Shown here in pieces: positions 1 to 8,681 of a stretch of DNA of 64,000 bases. The notes beneath the pieces were generated by a model. That model was not told the origin of the DNA. It saw only the letters and a list, made by a program, of their open reading frames with translations, and ran no database searches. The position numbers and the translations under genes are program-made. The stretch is from Methylotuvimicrobium buryatense 5G (GTDB lineage: Bacteria > Pseudomonadota > Gammaproteobacteria > Methylococcales > Methylomonadaceae). Location: assembly GCF_000341735.1 (NCBI RefSeq), contig NZ_KB455575.1:526718-590717 (forward strand). The letters are read 5' to 3'. The stretch's first letter is position 1, and each line of letters begins with the position of its first letter.

Positions 1-1738
1 CTTTAGCCAGAACGGAAACTTTAAGGCCCCCTAAACCTGCTGTTTTCCTTTAGCCCTATTGGTAAGGTCGCAGGTAAGATTTTAGTAACGCAATCGAAAC
101 GTTTAGGACGCATATATCTGCTATTTTCCAAGCGGGAGTGCGGGTAGCGTCGGTTGCCTAACTTATAGCATGCTAAACTAAATCCTGGCTCTCACCTCAG
201 CTTTTTTTTTTAACATGTTTTTTATATATTTTTACCCTTTTTTCGTGCATTTTTCTGATAACCCTGGGTATAAGCGCACCGCAAATATCAGAGGGTAATC
301 TCGTTCACCTAAATTTAGACGACTTTGTCAAATACATCTGCAGATCCCCTCCACAATATCCCGAGTTCAACTTCGAGTTCATCTAAAGCTTGAAAAAACC
401 CAACAATAGATATGCCATCCTCCGCCATAATATCCTTTATTAAGAGGCCAGTAAAGAGCACTTGATCAGCTTTTTAAATACCCTGCTGCCCCTCATCATT
501 TACTGCATCCGTTCTTGGAGGAAAGACATTACCGCCGTAGCCGGTATGAGGCACGGGGCTTTATATTCGGAGCATTGGTCGCATGGGAACTGGGATTGCC
601 ATTTGTACCGCTTAGAAAGCCGGGCAAATTAACCCTATGACGTACAAAGCGTCTCTTCATGATTTATGAATACGGATCGGCGACACTGGAAGCGCAATAG
701 CGATGCGTTCGAAACCGGGGGACCGCGTTTTATTGATAGACGACTTGCTGGCAACGGCGGCGAAACCGCTAAAAGCCAGTTGGCAGAACTGGTCGAGGAA
801 ACTGGGCGCAACCCGTTGAAGCCTGTGCATTTGTTCGTTGAATTGGATTCTTTCTCAAGGCCGGTGAAGAAGCTTGAAGCTTACGAAGTTCATTCGCTGC
901 TTCACTTTTAACGCGATTCTCAGTTTGACTATGCCCAAAAGCAATCCAAAACGATCGGGGCAAAAAATTAGTTTTAGAGTCCTCAAGACTACTTTTTTAC
1001 TGTAAAAAAAGTCACCCATCCCCCCGCATCGCACCAGCAAGAAAAACGCTCATTCAGTTGCGACTTGCCCAAACGCAAGTCCAGAAACGATCGGGCAAAC
1101 GCGTTAGTTCTCATGCGTCCAACGACTGGATATCACGGCAAATCCATGGCCGGTGTGACCTATAGGCGCCAAACTTAAGGTGAAAACGAGTCCACTTGCC
1201 GCTCCGCGCTAGGACTGCCACATTGCCTTCGGACTACTGCAGGGCATTCGGCGGCTATTGGATACCAGTGTGAATTCTGCGACCTATATTGAATTTTCGT
1301 GCCAAATATTACAGAGTGTTGGCAAGTCGTACATGCTAGAGCTGATCGACGGTGCGTTGAGCTCATGCATGAGCGGCATTCGACCCTGGACGTATTCACC
1401 CGAGCTCTTATCGCAGTTGCGTCACAATCTGCAGTTACCGGTAATGTTGTACGCCCGATTCTGGCTGACGATATTGTCCGAATTACTGGACATTGCAAGA
1501 TGGCTGTTTTTTCAAGAAAATGATGCTCTGGCAAATTAGCCGGTCCAGAGAGCGCCCGATCGACAGGCGTCGGGGCAGGGAGCCGCCGTCGAGCCCTACA
1601 TGGACGTATTCACGGCCGTCCTGTCGGGCGAGTGACCCGCACCTCCGCCACCAGAGAACTTTCAATTTGCCGCGGGCGATGGCTAGGGTTCATGAACGAT
1701 AGGTTTAATAAAGATAAAAATAGTTGAAAATGACAGCC
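1..1738. other. No supported gene; degraded or low-quality stretch
   Basis: No reading frame here resembles a protein family I recognise. Short open frames occur on both strands (for example 666-911 plus and 1175-1534 minus), but they overlap one another, lack convincing ribosome sites and have unlike composition. A degenerate B-type repeat lies near 1544-1650. Given the many apparent single-base indels in the next 1.5 kb, this stretch may be a decayed region or a poorly sequenced contig end. Confidence 0.5.
1544..1650. repeat. B-type palindromic repeat, degenerate copy
   Basis: It matches the B elements at 59684 and 59881: a GACAGGCGTCGG-type arm, the CATGGACGTATTCACGG core, then the answering CCTGTCGGGCGAGTGACC arm. 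The downstream text (CCACCAGAGAACTTTCAATTTGCC) also matches the flank of the 59684 copy, so the repeat unit extends beyond the hairpin. Confidence 0.65.
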
Positions 1739-2566
1739 CTAATTTTTATCCCAGGCGCTTGATCGGTTAATTTTTTCAGCATCATTTTCTTCAAAAAACG
1801 CTTCTTCCCAATTCCAGCATTCGTCAATATCGTCATTAGCGTCGGCGTTTACATTACCGTCATTTATCAGATTGTTACGCCACTGAAGATAAGATTCTCG
1901 GGGTATACATAGGGTCCAATGCCGCCTCATCAATGAACTTCAACGCACCGTCAGCATTAGCTCTAGCATTGACAACTTCCAACACTTGTAAATACTTGCA
2001 CGCCGGCATTCCAACATAGGTCCGCAGGATTCGCGCCGCGGTATCCAATACCGCCCCGGAATGGCCCCTGGTGGTCGAAGGCCTAAAAATGGCAGCATTA
2101 TAAATAAAGAACCCTGAGGAACTCCCCACACCGCGAAGGTCTGATCAAAATCTTCTTCATGATGCTCCAATCCCATATCGGTTGCGATATCGAGCAAAAC
2201 CACCCAGACCCACCGTAGAATTCACCAAAAAACGCCCGGAATCCTCGGCACTTTGCTGAAACTTACCCTGCAAGACATCGTTGATAACTGTATTAATGGT
2301 TTTTAGATTGCCGAAAAAGTTGCTGACTCCAGTCCGAACAACATCCGGCGCTACCGTTTTTATAAGCATTGGCGACAGGTTCGGCGACATAATTCGTCAA
2401 CCGTCATATTAAAAGCGTACACCTTACGGTTTATGTCTTCGTAAGGATCTACTTCCGATACCGATAAATCTTGATTCGCCGTCGTCGTGCAACCGCTTAA
2501 CGCATAAGCCTGAGCACAAAGAAAAACGACAACAATTCGCTTAAGCTTGCTACTCATAATTCGCAT
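1739..2566 (-). pseudogene. mlaA: Broken mlaA-like outer-membrane lipoprotein gene (VacJ family)
   Basis: MlaA family proteins are outer-membrane lipoproteins that extract phospholipids in the Mla pathway. The 5' part encodes a lipoprotein signal with a lipobox-like LSGC, then the family motif DPYEDINRKVYAFN. Further fragments in other minus-strand frames continue in family order: a segment with NSTVGLGG, one with FGQTFAVWG-like DQTFAVWGVPQG, and a C-terminal AALDP..YLQWRNNLINDGN region ending at 1739. At least four frame changes (near 2390, 2200, 2110 and 1930) separate them. Either the gene is inactivated or the sequence carries indel errors. It follows the broken mlaC-like gene by a few bases, so the two formed one operon. 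Confidence 0.75.
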
Positions 2567-2572
2567 AAAAGC

Positions 2573-3215
2573 CTATTGTTTGGAATAAAGATCGATTTTT
2601 TCGCTGATTTTTTCGATCAGTACATCATAGCCGTCCCGTTTCAAGATACTGCCGTACTCCGAACGCCTTAAAGCCAAATCGCTGACACCGTTGGCAATGA
2701 TGTTGATTATTTTTCCAGCTATTGCCTTTTTTCTTCAACATATAATCGAATTTAACATCCTTTATCATCGGGTATGACCAAATAAGTATGCACGATGACA
2801 CCGCCTCTTCCGGTCTCTTCCTCCGATTCGAATTTAAACGATTCGCCGGAGTATTCCTTGAAATTGTGCGCGTATGACGCAAACACTGGATCGACTAAAC
2901 ACCTTCGACAAAATTTATTTTTGTTGATCCGACGACCATATTCTCCCAATTGCTGCGATGAAACCCTGGCAAAATACCTGGTATTCATAGAATCGAAATG
3001 CGTCGGCTTTCAATTACGGTTTTCAAGCTTATCGAAACGGCCTTTATAACCTAGCTCCCTTACCGTTTTTCATAACATCTAATAACTCGTCTTGAAAATT
3101 TTCACGATCCCCGAGCCGTCCCTGCATGAGAATATCTCTCCGGCATAGGCATTCTTACCGTCGAGGCCAAGGACCAAAGGCAGCAAAAAAGAACCGATAT
3201 TTTATTGATTAGACT
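2573..3215 (-). pseudogene. Broken mlaC/HpnM-like periplasmic lipid-binding protein gene
   Basis: MlaC (Ttg2D) proteins carry phospholipids across the periplasm; a related HpnM type accompanies hopanoid genes. Pieces in different minus-strand frames line up with this family. From the 5' end these are a hydrophobic signal-like segment ending NAYAGE, KGRFDKL, YFARVSSQQL, the SYAHNFKEYSGESF motif, the DVKFDYMLKKKGNSWK strand, and the C-terminal IANGVSDLALRRSEYGSILK. The frame break after NSWK falls in a run of A, which fits either an indel mutation or a homopolymer sequencing error. The start is uncertain because of the breaks. The stop at 2573 lies just before the mlaA start. Confidence 0.7.
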
Positions 3216-3410
3216 CTGCTGACATAAAACACTGCCAGAAAGCAATGCCATTAATCCGGCATGCTATTGCCGGCCGGGTAAAGAAGACATACCAACTTTC
3301 GATGGCTTCGGGCAGATCAAAAGCTCGCTTGGTTGCAAACTCGTCCGTGCCGAAGGTACCCCGGTCTTTGTTAAACTCGAAATTCTATTTGTTATGCGAA
3401 AGGGCACGAT

Positions 3411-3620
3411 GGTTATCCGCTTACCGGGTGATTGGCGGGCTTTGTATACGATGAGGCTCTGCGTGGGAATGTATGAGTACCGCTCCAGGTCTCGCGGCTG
3501 GCTTCCACGCTCCAGCGTGGGAATGCAGCCCGAGACGCTGGAGCGGTACTCAAGCATTCCCACGCAGAGCGCTCATCGTTATACACAAGTCCCGCCATAC
3601 CAGCCGGTAAGCGGATAACC
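3411..3620. repeat. 210-bp inverted-repeat (MITE-like) element
   Basis: The ends are a perfect inverted repeat (GGTTATCCGCTTACCGG at the left, its complement ending at 3620). The two arms stay complementary with interruptions for about 95 bp each, including CTCTGCGTGGGAATG and GAGTACCGCTCCAG against their complements near 3535-3572. The whole unit can fold into one long hairpin. It has no coding capacity. The motif GCGTGGGAATG recurs upstream of sixA (about 6361-6388). Confidence 0.8.
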
Positions 3621-3625
3621 AGCAC

Positions 3626-3857
3626 GTAGCCCGTATGTAGCGTAACGAAATACGGGAATGGCGTGGCTCCGAGGTTCCCGGATGAAGCGCAACGTAATCC
3701 GGGGTACGCTTGGCAGGACGAGGTTTGCAACCTCGTCCGAAACGTTTTGATCCTGCCGAAGCCCATTGAAACGTTGGGGACGGGTTAAATAACCCGTCCC
3801 GCAGAAGTGGCTACGACTGGTCACTGCTCGGACAATTGGCTTCAGCAAGCTGAAGCA
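3626..3857. repeat. Cluster of short REP-like palindromes
   Basis: Several perfect or near-perfect hairpins follow each other: GACGAGGTTTGCAACCTCGTC, split as GACGAGG/CCTCGTC around 3718-3738; GGGACGGG/CCCGTCCC around 3777-3800; and GCTTCAGC/GCTGAAGC around 3840-3856. The last lies just past the 3' end of the parA-like gene and could act in 3' mRNA processing, though no U-run follows. Confidence 0.6.
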
Positions 3858-3890
3858 TCTTGCTAATCAGGTTAATTTTTAAACAAGTTT

Positions 3891-4631
3891 CTACAAATTA
3901 AGGTTTATTTCTTCCCAGAGATCTTGATAGGCCTTTATCGAACGGCCGCTTTTGACAAAGCCGCCCAGAGGCATGCGTTCCAAGCCCATCCGCTCGATGT
4001 CGCTGGCATAAGGGATCGCGGATTTCAGCAATTCAGGATATTGTTTAGGCATCGTTTCAAGGATGTCTAGGTGCATTTTTTTGCGGCGGTCGACCATCGA
4101 AAAAAACGGCAAGATTTGTATTTTTTTATTTTTTTCTTTCTTAATAAATTGCTTCAGTTGATCCAGCGTTCGTATCGAAAGCGTCGTTGGAATGACCGGC
4201 GACAGCAATATGTCGGCGGCTTTGAAGACGGCTTCCGATAATAATGAAATGCTCGGCGGACAATCCAAGAAAATAAAATCGTACTCCTGAGAGAGCGGTT
4301 TCAATAGTTTTTCGAGCTGATGTGTCGGTTTTTTCTTGCTTTCCAGAACTAAGTCAAGGTTTCTAAAAGAAAAATCCGAAGGCAATAAATCAAGGTTATC
4401 GAAATCGGTGCCTTTTATCATATCGTCCAATTCACGCTTTCCATCGATCAATTTTTTGCTGCCGCCCTTGATTTTAGGCTTGATTCTGAAATAGTAGCTA
4501 CTCGCCCCTTGCGGGTCGAGGTCCCATACTAAAGTACGTGAACCACCTCGTGCCGCCAAATAAGCAAGATTGACGGCCGTGGACGTTTTTCCTACACCGC
4601 CTTTGATGTTGAACGTTGCAATGATTTTCAT
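3891..4631 (-). CDS. ParA/MinD-family ATPase, orphan
   Basis: This 246-residue protein has the deviant Walker A motif KGGVGKTS close to the N-terminus (residues about 10-17), a switch I-like DLDPQGASS near residue 40 and a Walker B-like FIFLDCPPS near residue 120. These define ParA-type ATPases, which form nucleotide-dependent dimers and position DNA or protein cargo. No parB or parS is visible next to it, and the neighbour is a CYTH-CHAD gene, so a role in chromosome partition is not supported. It more likely positions some other cargo. The gene is transcribed after the CYTH-CHAD gene on the same strand with a 39-bp gap, so they may form an operon. Confidence 0.85.
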   Translation of the reverse strand: MKIIATFNIKGGVGKTSTAVNLAYLAARGGSRTLVWDLDPQGASSYYFRIKPKIKGGSKKLIDGKRELDDMIKGTDFDNLDLLPSDFSFRNLDLVLESKKKPTHQLEKLLKPLSQEYDFIFLDCPPSISLLSEAVFKAADILLSPVIPTTLSIRTLDQLKQFIKKEKNKKIQILPFFSMVDRRKKMHLDILETMPKQYPELLKSAIPYASDIERMGLERMPLGGFVKSGRSIKAYQDLWEEINLNL

Positions 4632-4670
4632 AGTGTTTTCTTGTGCCCTATGTTTTGAGGCCGGCCGGCG

Positions 4671-6194
4671 CTAACAACCGAATAACGAATGAAACGCATC
4701 TTGAATATCGGGTTGATCGAATTCTTCGAACTTTGTCTGGAAAGCTTCTCGTGCTTGGCGTCGGCGCTTGTCTATCGTTTGAATCAAAACTCCCATTGCC
4801 AGAAACGTGTCGGCCGGGATTCCTTCGTTCATCATCTCTTCGCTAAACTTTTTCAAGGTTATCTCTTGTACTTCAAGATCTTGGAATTCGCCTAAGATAT
4901 CCTGGAAATGTTTCAGGCTTTTAATCAAGGATTTGATTTCGTTTTCCGGATACAGATTTTGAAAAAACTCCATAAGATATCTCAATTTTTTACAGGTTTT
5001 TCGTAAGTCGTGCAGTTCCCCCGGAGGCGATTGATCGGTGATGCGTTGCCCATCTTTGATAATGCGTCGGAAAACTTTTAAGATGCGCTTGTCGGCCAAT
5101 GTCTTGATCGGTAACAAGGCATTGGCTTGAGTCGGTTTTTTGATCGTCGGCGAGCGTAAAAACTCTTCCCATTCGATTAGCGGCGCGATATAGTCCGGCG
5201 ATTTTAATTTACTGGCTAGATTCTTTTGCGCTTGCTTTTGTTTTCGGTCGATAAAATCGTAAAGCGGGTTTAAGTCTTCCCTAAGTGCAGGCGGCACGCT
5301 TTTCTTATAATGCTCGAAATCGAGTAAATAAACGTCGAGATCGCGTGTCGGAGTCGTAATTTGACCCAGCCAGGCAAAAAAATGGCTGAAACGTGCCGTT
5401 TCGGCTTCGGGTAAAACATTTTTTAATTGATTGAGTCCGGCGCGAGTTCTCCGTACAGCGACTCTAAAATCATGCAAGAATTCGCTGTCGGTAGCCGCGA
5501 TGGTGTCTTGCTCGTTGATTTTGATGGCTTTTAGTAAGTAGCTGAAAATATATTTAACCGCAAGATCCGAGCGCATGTTCGGATCGAGCTTGACGTTGAG
5601 CTTAGAGGTATAATCTTTCGGTTTTCGTCCTTGAGTTTTAAGCGCGTCGATTAATGGCGGTTGATTGGACTCGACCAAACCGATGCGAATCAAGGCCTCG
5701 ATGAACTTAAGCGCGGCTTTATCGTAGCCTTTTATCGGGGTTAATTGAAGCCGGCAAGGGATATATTCGAAGGTATCGATCATTAGTTTCAATACTGTCT
5801 TTTCATCTTTATTCAGTACATTGACAAATTTTCGAGTACATTCCAGCGTCGTCAGCGGTAGTAGAGCGCGCATTTCGAGTAATGGAGCGAGTATATTACG
5901 AATGTTTTCCGACGGAAATTCTTTCGCGAACTTGGGGACAGAATCGAGGTCGGCCGAAGCAATCAGTTGGCCGGTATGAAGGTTTTTCAGCGTTAAAATA
6001 GAAACCGTTTGGGAACGATTTAATTCGCAGATTATACCGCTTCGATAAAGGCGCCAGTCGAAAGTATCATAATAAGATATTAAGGTATAGTGTTCGGAAA
6101 CCGGGTTTAAATTCGCCTTGTCAGCCAATTGGCTCAAAAATTTGTTAGCGGTCAAATACCCCGGGAATTCAAAGTTCAAAGTTGTTGTGGTCAT
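4671..6194 (-). CDS. CYTH and CHAD domain protein
   Basis: This 507-residue protein has an N-terminal CYTH-like half (residues 1 to about 200) and a C-terminal CHAD half (about 210-500). CYTH enzymes are metal-dependent triphosphatases; CHAD is a helical domain rich in basic residues that binds polyphosphate. CHAD hallmarks are visible: LHDFRVAVRRTRAGL near residue 242 and LHDLRKTCKKLRYLMEF near residue 410, each with the conserved histidine. In the CYTH part the usual ExExK triad at the N-terminus reads NFEFP, so the first glutamate and the lysine are missing and triphosphatase activity is doubtful. It lies beside sixA and the pst operon, suggesting a phosphate or polyphosphate theme. Confidence 0.85.
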   Translation of the reverse strand: MTTTTLNFEFPGYLTANKFLSQLADKANLNPVSEHYTLISYYDTFDWRLYRSGIICELNRSQTVSILTLKNLHTGQLIASADLDSVPKFAKEFPSENIRNILAPLLEMRALLPLTTLECTRKFVNVLNKDEKTVLKLMIDTFEYIPCRLQLTPIKGYDKAALKFIEALIRIGLVESNQPPLIDALKTQGRKPKDYTSKLNVKLDPNMRSDLAVKYIFSYLLKAIKINEQDTIAATDSEFLHDFRVAVRRTRAGLNQLKNVLPEAETARFSHFFAWLGQITTPTRDLDVYLLDFEHYKKSVPPALREDLNPLYDFIDRKQKQAQKNLASKLKSPDYIAPLIEWEEFLRSPTIKKPTQANALLPIKTLADKRILKVFRRIIKDGQRITDQSPPGELHDLRKTCKKLRYLMEFFQNLYPENEIKSLIKSLKHFQDILGEFQDLEVQEITLKKFSEEMMNEGIPADTFLAMGVLIQTIDKRRRQAREAFQTKFEEFDQPDIQDAFHSLFGC

Positions 6195-6360
6195 TGGCGG
6201 GATATCATTAATGTGTCAAAAGCAGCTTTACCATAAACTGTCATATTTTTGGAATACTAACAAGTTAATATGAAAAGTAAATTACAAAAAAGGGGAAAGG
6301 TCAAAGGTGAAAGAGGAAAGATTCGCTCGTTCCAAAGCTCTTGAGACTGTGAAAGTATTC

Positions 6361-6388
6361 CTCATTCCCACCGCTTCAGCGTGGGAAT
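6361..6388. repeat. GTGGGAATG hairpin upstream of sixA
   Basis: CATTCCCAC and GTGGGAATG form a stem around a short loop about 60 bp before the sixA start. The same arm sequence occurs in the 3411-3620 element, so this is probably a related short copy. A purine-rich AAAGGTGAAAGAGGAAAG stretch lies just before it (about 6295-6322) and resembles the arrays at 8418 and 58082. Confidence 0.6.
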
Positions 6389-6449
6389 GAATAAGATGAA
6401 ATATGAATGTGGTAGATTTTTGGGTTTTGTTACGGGGATTGGGTGAGCG

Positions 6450-6956
6450 ATGGCTAGAACTTTAATGTTGCTTCGGCATGGTAAATCGGATTGGGAGGTC
6501 GATGTCGATGATTTCAATCGCCCTCTGAAAAAACGCGGGAAAAAAGCCGCTGTTCGCATCGGACAATGGATGCGTGAGCAAAAACTAAAACCCGGCTTGA
6601 TTGTCACTTCGCCTGCCGCACGTGCGCTGATAACCGCCGAGAGAACTGGTGAAGAACTGGGTTTTGCCAGCTCCGAGATTATTCGGGATCAGCGTCTTTA
6701 CGAAGCCGAGTTAGCCGATTTTAAGGCCGTTTTATCCGATTGTCCGGCCGATATCGGGCGGATTTTATTGGTGGGACACAATCCAGGTCTTGAAACTTTG
6801 TTGCACTATTTGGTTGACGGAATCGAAACGCCGGAAGACGGCAAGCTGCTTGCGACCGCTACGCTTGCGGTTTTGACGATGCCGTCCGATTGGGCGGTGC
6901 TTGGAGAGCATAGTGCTAAATTAGTTTCGATTACACGCGCTTCATCGTTGTCATAA
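6450..6956 (+). CDS. sixA: Phosphohistidine phosphatase SixA
   Basis: SixA-type enzymes remove phosphate from histidine residues of signalling proteins; in Escherichia coli the best-known target is the nitrogen PTS protein NPr. The 168-residue product starts with the histidine-phosphatase signature LLRHGKS (catalytic His about residue 10) and has the second conserved histidine in LLVGHNPGLE near residue 113. Length fits the compact SixA group rather than phosphoglycerate mutases. It is divergent from the CYTH-CHAD gene and lies just before pstS; the Pho box of pstS overlaps its stop codon. Confidence 0.85.
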   Translation: MARTLMLLRHGKSDWEVDVDDFNRPLKKRGKKAAVRIGQWMREQKLKPGLIVTSPAARALITAERTGEELGFASSEIIRDQRLYEAELADFKAVLSDCPADIGRILLVGHNPGLETLLHYLVDGIETPEDGKLLATATLAVLTMPSDWAVLGEHSAKLVSITRASSLS

Positions 6957-6981
6957 TCTTGTAACATAAAAGTCATATTCT
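6948..6981 (+). promoter_or_regulatory. Pho box and -10 element for the pst genes
   Basis: Three heptamers spaced exactly 11 bp apart read TTGTCAT (6948), TTGTAAC (6959) and AAGTCAT (6970), close to the PhoB consensus CTGTCAT with 4-bp spacers. TATTCT at 6976-6981 sits about 10 bp past the first two repeats, where the -10 box of PhoB-activated promoters is found. The site overlaps the sixA stop codon. The next plus-strand gene is pstS, so PhoB control under phosphate starvation is the natural reading, although the leader would be about 440 bases long. Confidence 0.7.
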
Positions 6982-7429
6982 TATGCAATCGTTCCGCAAT
7001 GGAATAATGGCGTTAGGATTTCGTAATAAATAACGTCCTGGAACTATGCGCTTTGTTGAGGGTTCGGTAACACGCTTGGCAGGACGCCGTGAATACGTTC
7101 GTGTAGGCTTGACGGCGGCGACTGATTGCCAAGGATGGCATGAATGCAGATTTTGCATTACGCCATGGATGGCGTGTATTAGGGTACCAACAGTAGGCGC
7201 TTTAGGCGATGCAGGGCAGAAAAATGCTCCTGCATTTTCTGCATTCGTTACATCCTTGTAACTCAGCAATTGCCGAGGAGCAAAAATCTGCAAGCGCCAT
7301 GGATGGCGTGAATGCAGATTTTGCAGGAGCAAAAATCTGCCGCCGAAACCTGCCAATCGAGCAACCGAACCCTCCGAAAATAGGGAAGTTATTTACGACC
7401 AAATCCTTACCTTCTTAGAGAGTCGATTC
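6982..7429 (+). other. Long pstS leader, filled by a repeat element
   Basis: The space between the Pho box and pstS has no gene. Most of it (about 7021-7405) is one C-type repeat element with an inserted inner module; only about 25 bp directly before pstS is outside it. A short open frame reading across the element is a by-product of the repeat and is not supported as a gene. Confidence 0.6.
7021..7405. repeat. C-type MITE-like element with inner modules
   Basis: The ends are imperfect inverted repeats (CGTAATAAATAACGTCC at the left; complement of CGTAAATAACTTCC at the right), followed inward by GAGGGTTCGGT and its complement. Inside are the shared core GCCGTGAATACGTTCGTG and a duplicated inner hairpin built from CGCCATGGATGGCG and GCAGATTTTGCAGGAGC. 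Related C copies occur at 14595 and 46785. Confidence 0.7.
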
Positions 7430-8422
7430 ATGACGTTTTCATTTAAAATAAATAAATTAACTCAGATACTGAGTTTTTCTCTGGCTTTTTTGATTGTTGA
7501 TCCCGCTCTAGCGGTGCAGACGGTCGATCCCGGTCTATCCGACTATCAAAAAGTGAGCGGCGTATCCGGCAACCTATCGAGCGAAGGGTCAGATACACTT
7601 GCCAATTTGATGACCTTGTGGGCCGAGGAATTCAAGCGCATTTATCCGAGCGTCAATATTCAGGTCCAGGCTGCGGGTTCCTCGACTGCGCCGCCGGCGT
7701 TGACCGAAGGTAAAGCCAATCTCGGGCCGATGAGTCGAAAAATGAAGGATAACGAGTTAGATGCATTCGAAAGTAAATACGGCTATAAACCGACTGCGAT
7801 TCCTGTTGCTATAGACGCCCTAGCGGTATTCGTCAATAAGGACAATCCGGTTCGAGGTTTGACTTTAGCTCAGGTCGATGCGATTTTGTCGTCGACGCGT
7901 AAATGCGGTTATCCAAACGATATCGTTACTTGGGGACAGGCTGGGCTTGACGGCGCTTGGAAAAACCAAAGCATGCAATTATACGGACGAAATTCAGTAT
8001 CCGGTACCTACGGTTATTTTAAGGATGAGGCCTTGTGCAAAGGCGATTTTAAAAACAATGTCAACGAGCAACCCGGATCGGCATCGGTCGTGCAGTCAGT
8101 GACTAGCTCGATTAACGGTATCGGTTATTCCGGTTTAGGATATAAAACTTCCGGAGTCAAAACGGTTGCGCTGGCGTCAAGAGAAGGACAGGCCTATGTC
8201 GATGCGACGCCTGAAAACGCAATTGCCGGAACTTATCCGTTGGCGCGTTTCTTATATGTCTACGTCAACAAACATCCGAATAAATCTCTAGCGCCCCTCG
8301 AGCAAGAATTCATCAAAATGGTTTTATCCAAAACCGGTCAACAAGTCGTCATTAAAGACGGCTATATCCCGTTGCCAGCCAAGGTCGCCAATAAAGTTCT
8401 GGGGTCGATAGAAATGAGGTGA
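7430..8422 (+). CDS. pstS: Phosphate ABC transporter substrate-binding protein PstS
   Basis: PstS is the periplasmic receptor of the high-affinity phosphate transporter. The 330-residue product has a signal peptide (hydrophobic segment about 14-24, cleavage likely after PALA near residue 28). It then shows the phosphate-binding motifs of the family: [11 protein letters not shown] near residue 52, [11 protein letters not shown] near 83 and [12 protein letters not shown] near 185. It heads pstC, pstA, pstB and phoU and follows a Pho box at 6948. A tandem GGTGAAA array begins two bases before the stop codon and fills the gap to pstC. Two extra cysteines (in RKCGYP and EALCKGD) could form a disulfide. 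Confidence 0.92.
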   Translation: MTFSFKINKLTQILSFSLAFLIVDPALAVQTVDPGLSDYQKVSGVSGNLSSEGSDTLANLMTLWAEEFKRIYPSVNIQVQAAGSSTAPPALTEGKANLGPMSRKMKDNELDAFESKYGYKPTAIPVAIDALAVFVNKDNPVRGLTLAQVDAILSSTRKCGYPNDIVTWGQAGLDGAWKNQSMQLYGRNSVSGTYGYFKDEALCKGDFKNNVNEQPGSASVVQSVTSSINGIGYSGLGYKTSGVKTVALASREGQAYVDATPENAIAGTYPLARFLYVYVNKHPNKSLAPLEQEFIKMVLSKTGQQVVIKDGYIPLPAKVANKVLGSIEMR

Positions 8423-8599
8423 AAGGTGAAAGGTGAAAGGTGAAAGGGGCAAAGGGGCAAAGGGGCAAAGGGGCAAAGGGGCAAAGGGGCAATCAGGACT
8501 TGACAAGTAAGTGAAATGCTAAATCATTTCACTATTCACTATTCACTATTCACTATTCACTATTCACTATTCACTATTCACTATTCACTATTCACTATA
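8418..8599 (+). repeat. Two-part tandem array: GGTGAAA/GGGGCAAA then CACTATT heptamers
   Basis: Four GGTGAAA units (8418-8445) run into five GGGGCAAA units and a partial sixth (8446-8492). A spacer contains a perfect hairpin, AGTGAAATG and CATTTCACT around a six-base loop (about 8511-8534), and nine perfect CACTATT units fill 8530-8592. The first array overlaps the pstS stop codon; the second ends about 85 bp before pstC. The same two-part layout occurs at 58082-58234, so this is a repeated composite element. Confidence 0.9.
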
Positions 8600-8681
8600 T
8601 TCACAGGCACTGTTAAATCGAGCACACTATATCCGGAATTATTGACTATTTCTTAGCGGCATTGATCATTCAATCATCCAT

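Larger units (their letters stand above)
3216..3890. other. Gene-free gap holding hairpin repeats
   Basis: No gene is supported here. The gap holds a 210-bp inverted-repeat element (3411-3620) followed by several short palindromes, both described separately. The 3240-3410 part shows nothing I recognise. Confidence 0.5.

Noticed and set aside
1175-1540. Overlapping frames on both strands (119 codons minus, 93 and 74 codons plus)
   Set aside because: They exclude each other, resemble no family I know and lie in a region with many apparent indels.
3413-3848. Minus- and plus-strand frames of 89-117 codons over the hairpin cluster
   Set aside because: They translate palindromic repeats; no family similarity and mirror-like peptide repeats.
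8530-8592. CACTATT heptamers as a CRISPR array
   Set aside because: Units are seven bases with no spacers, and no cas gene is in the window.
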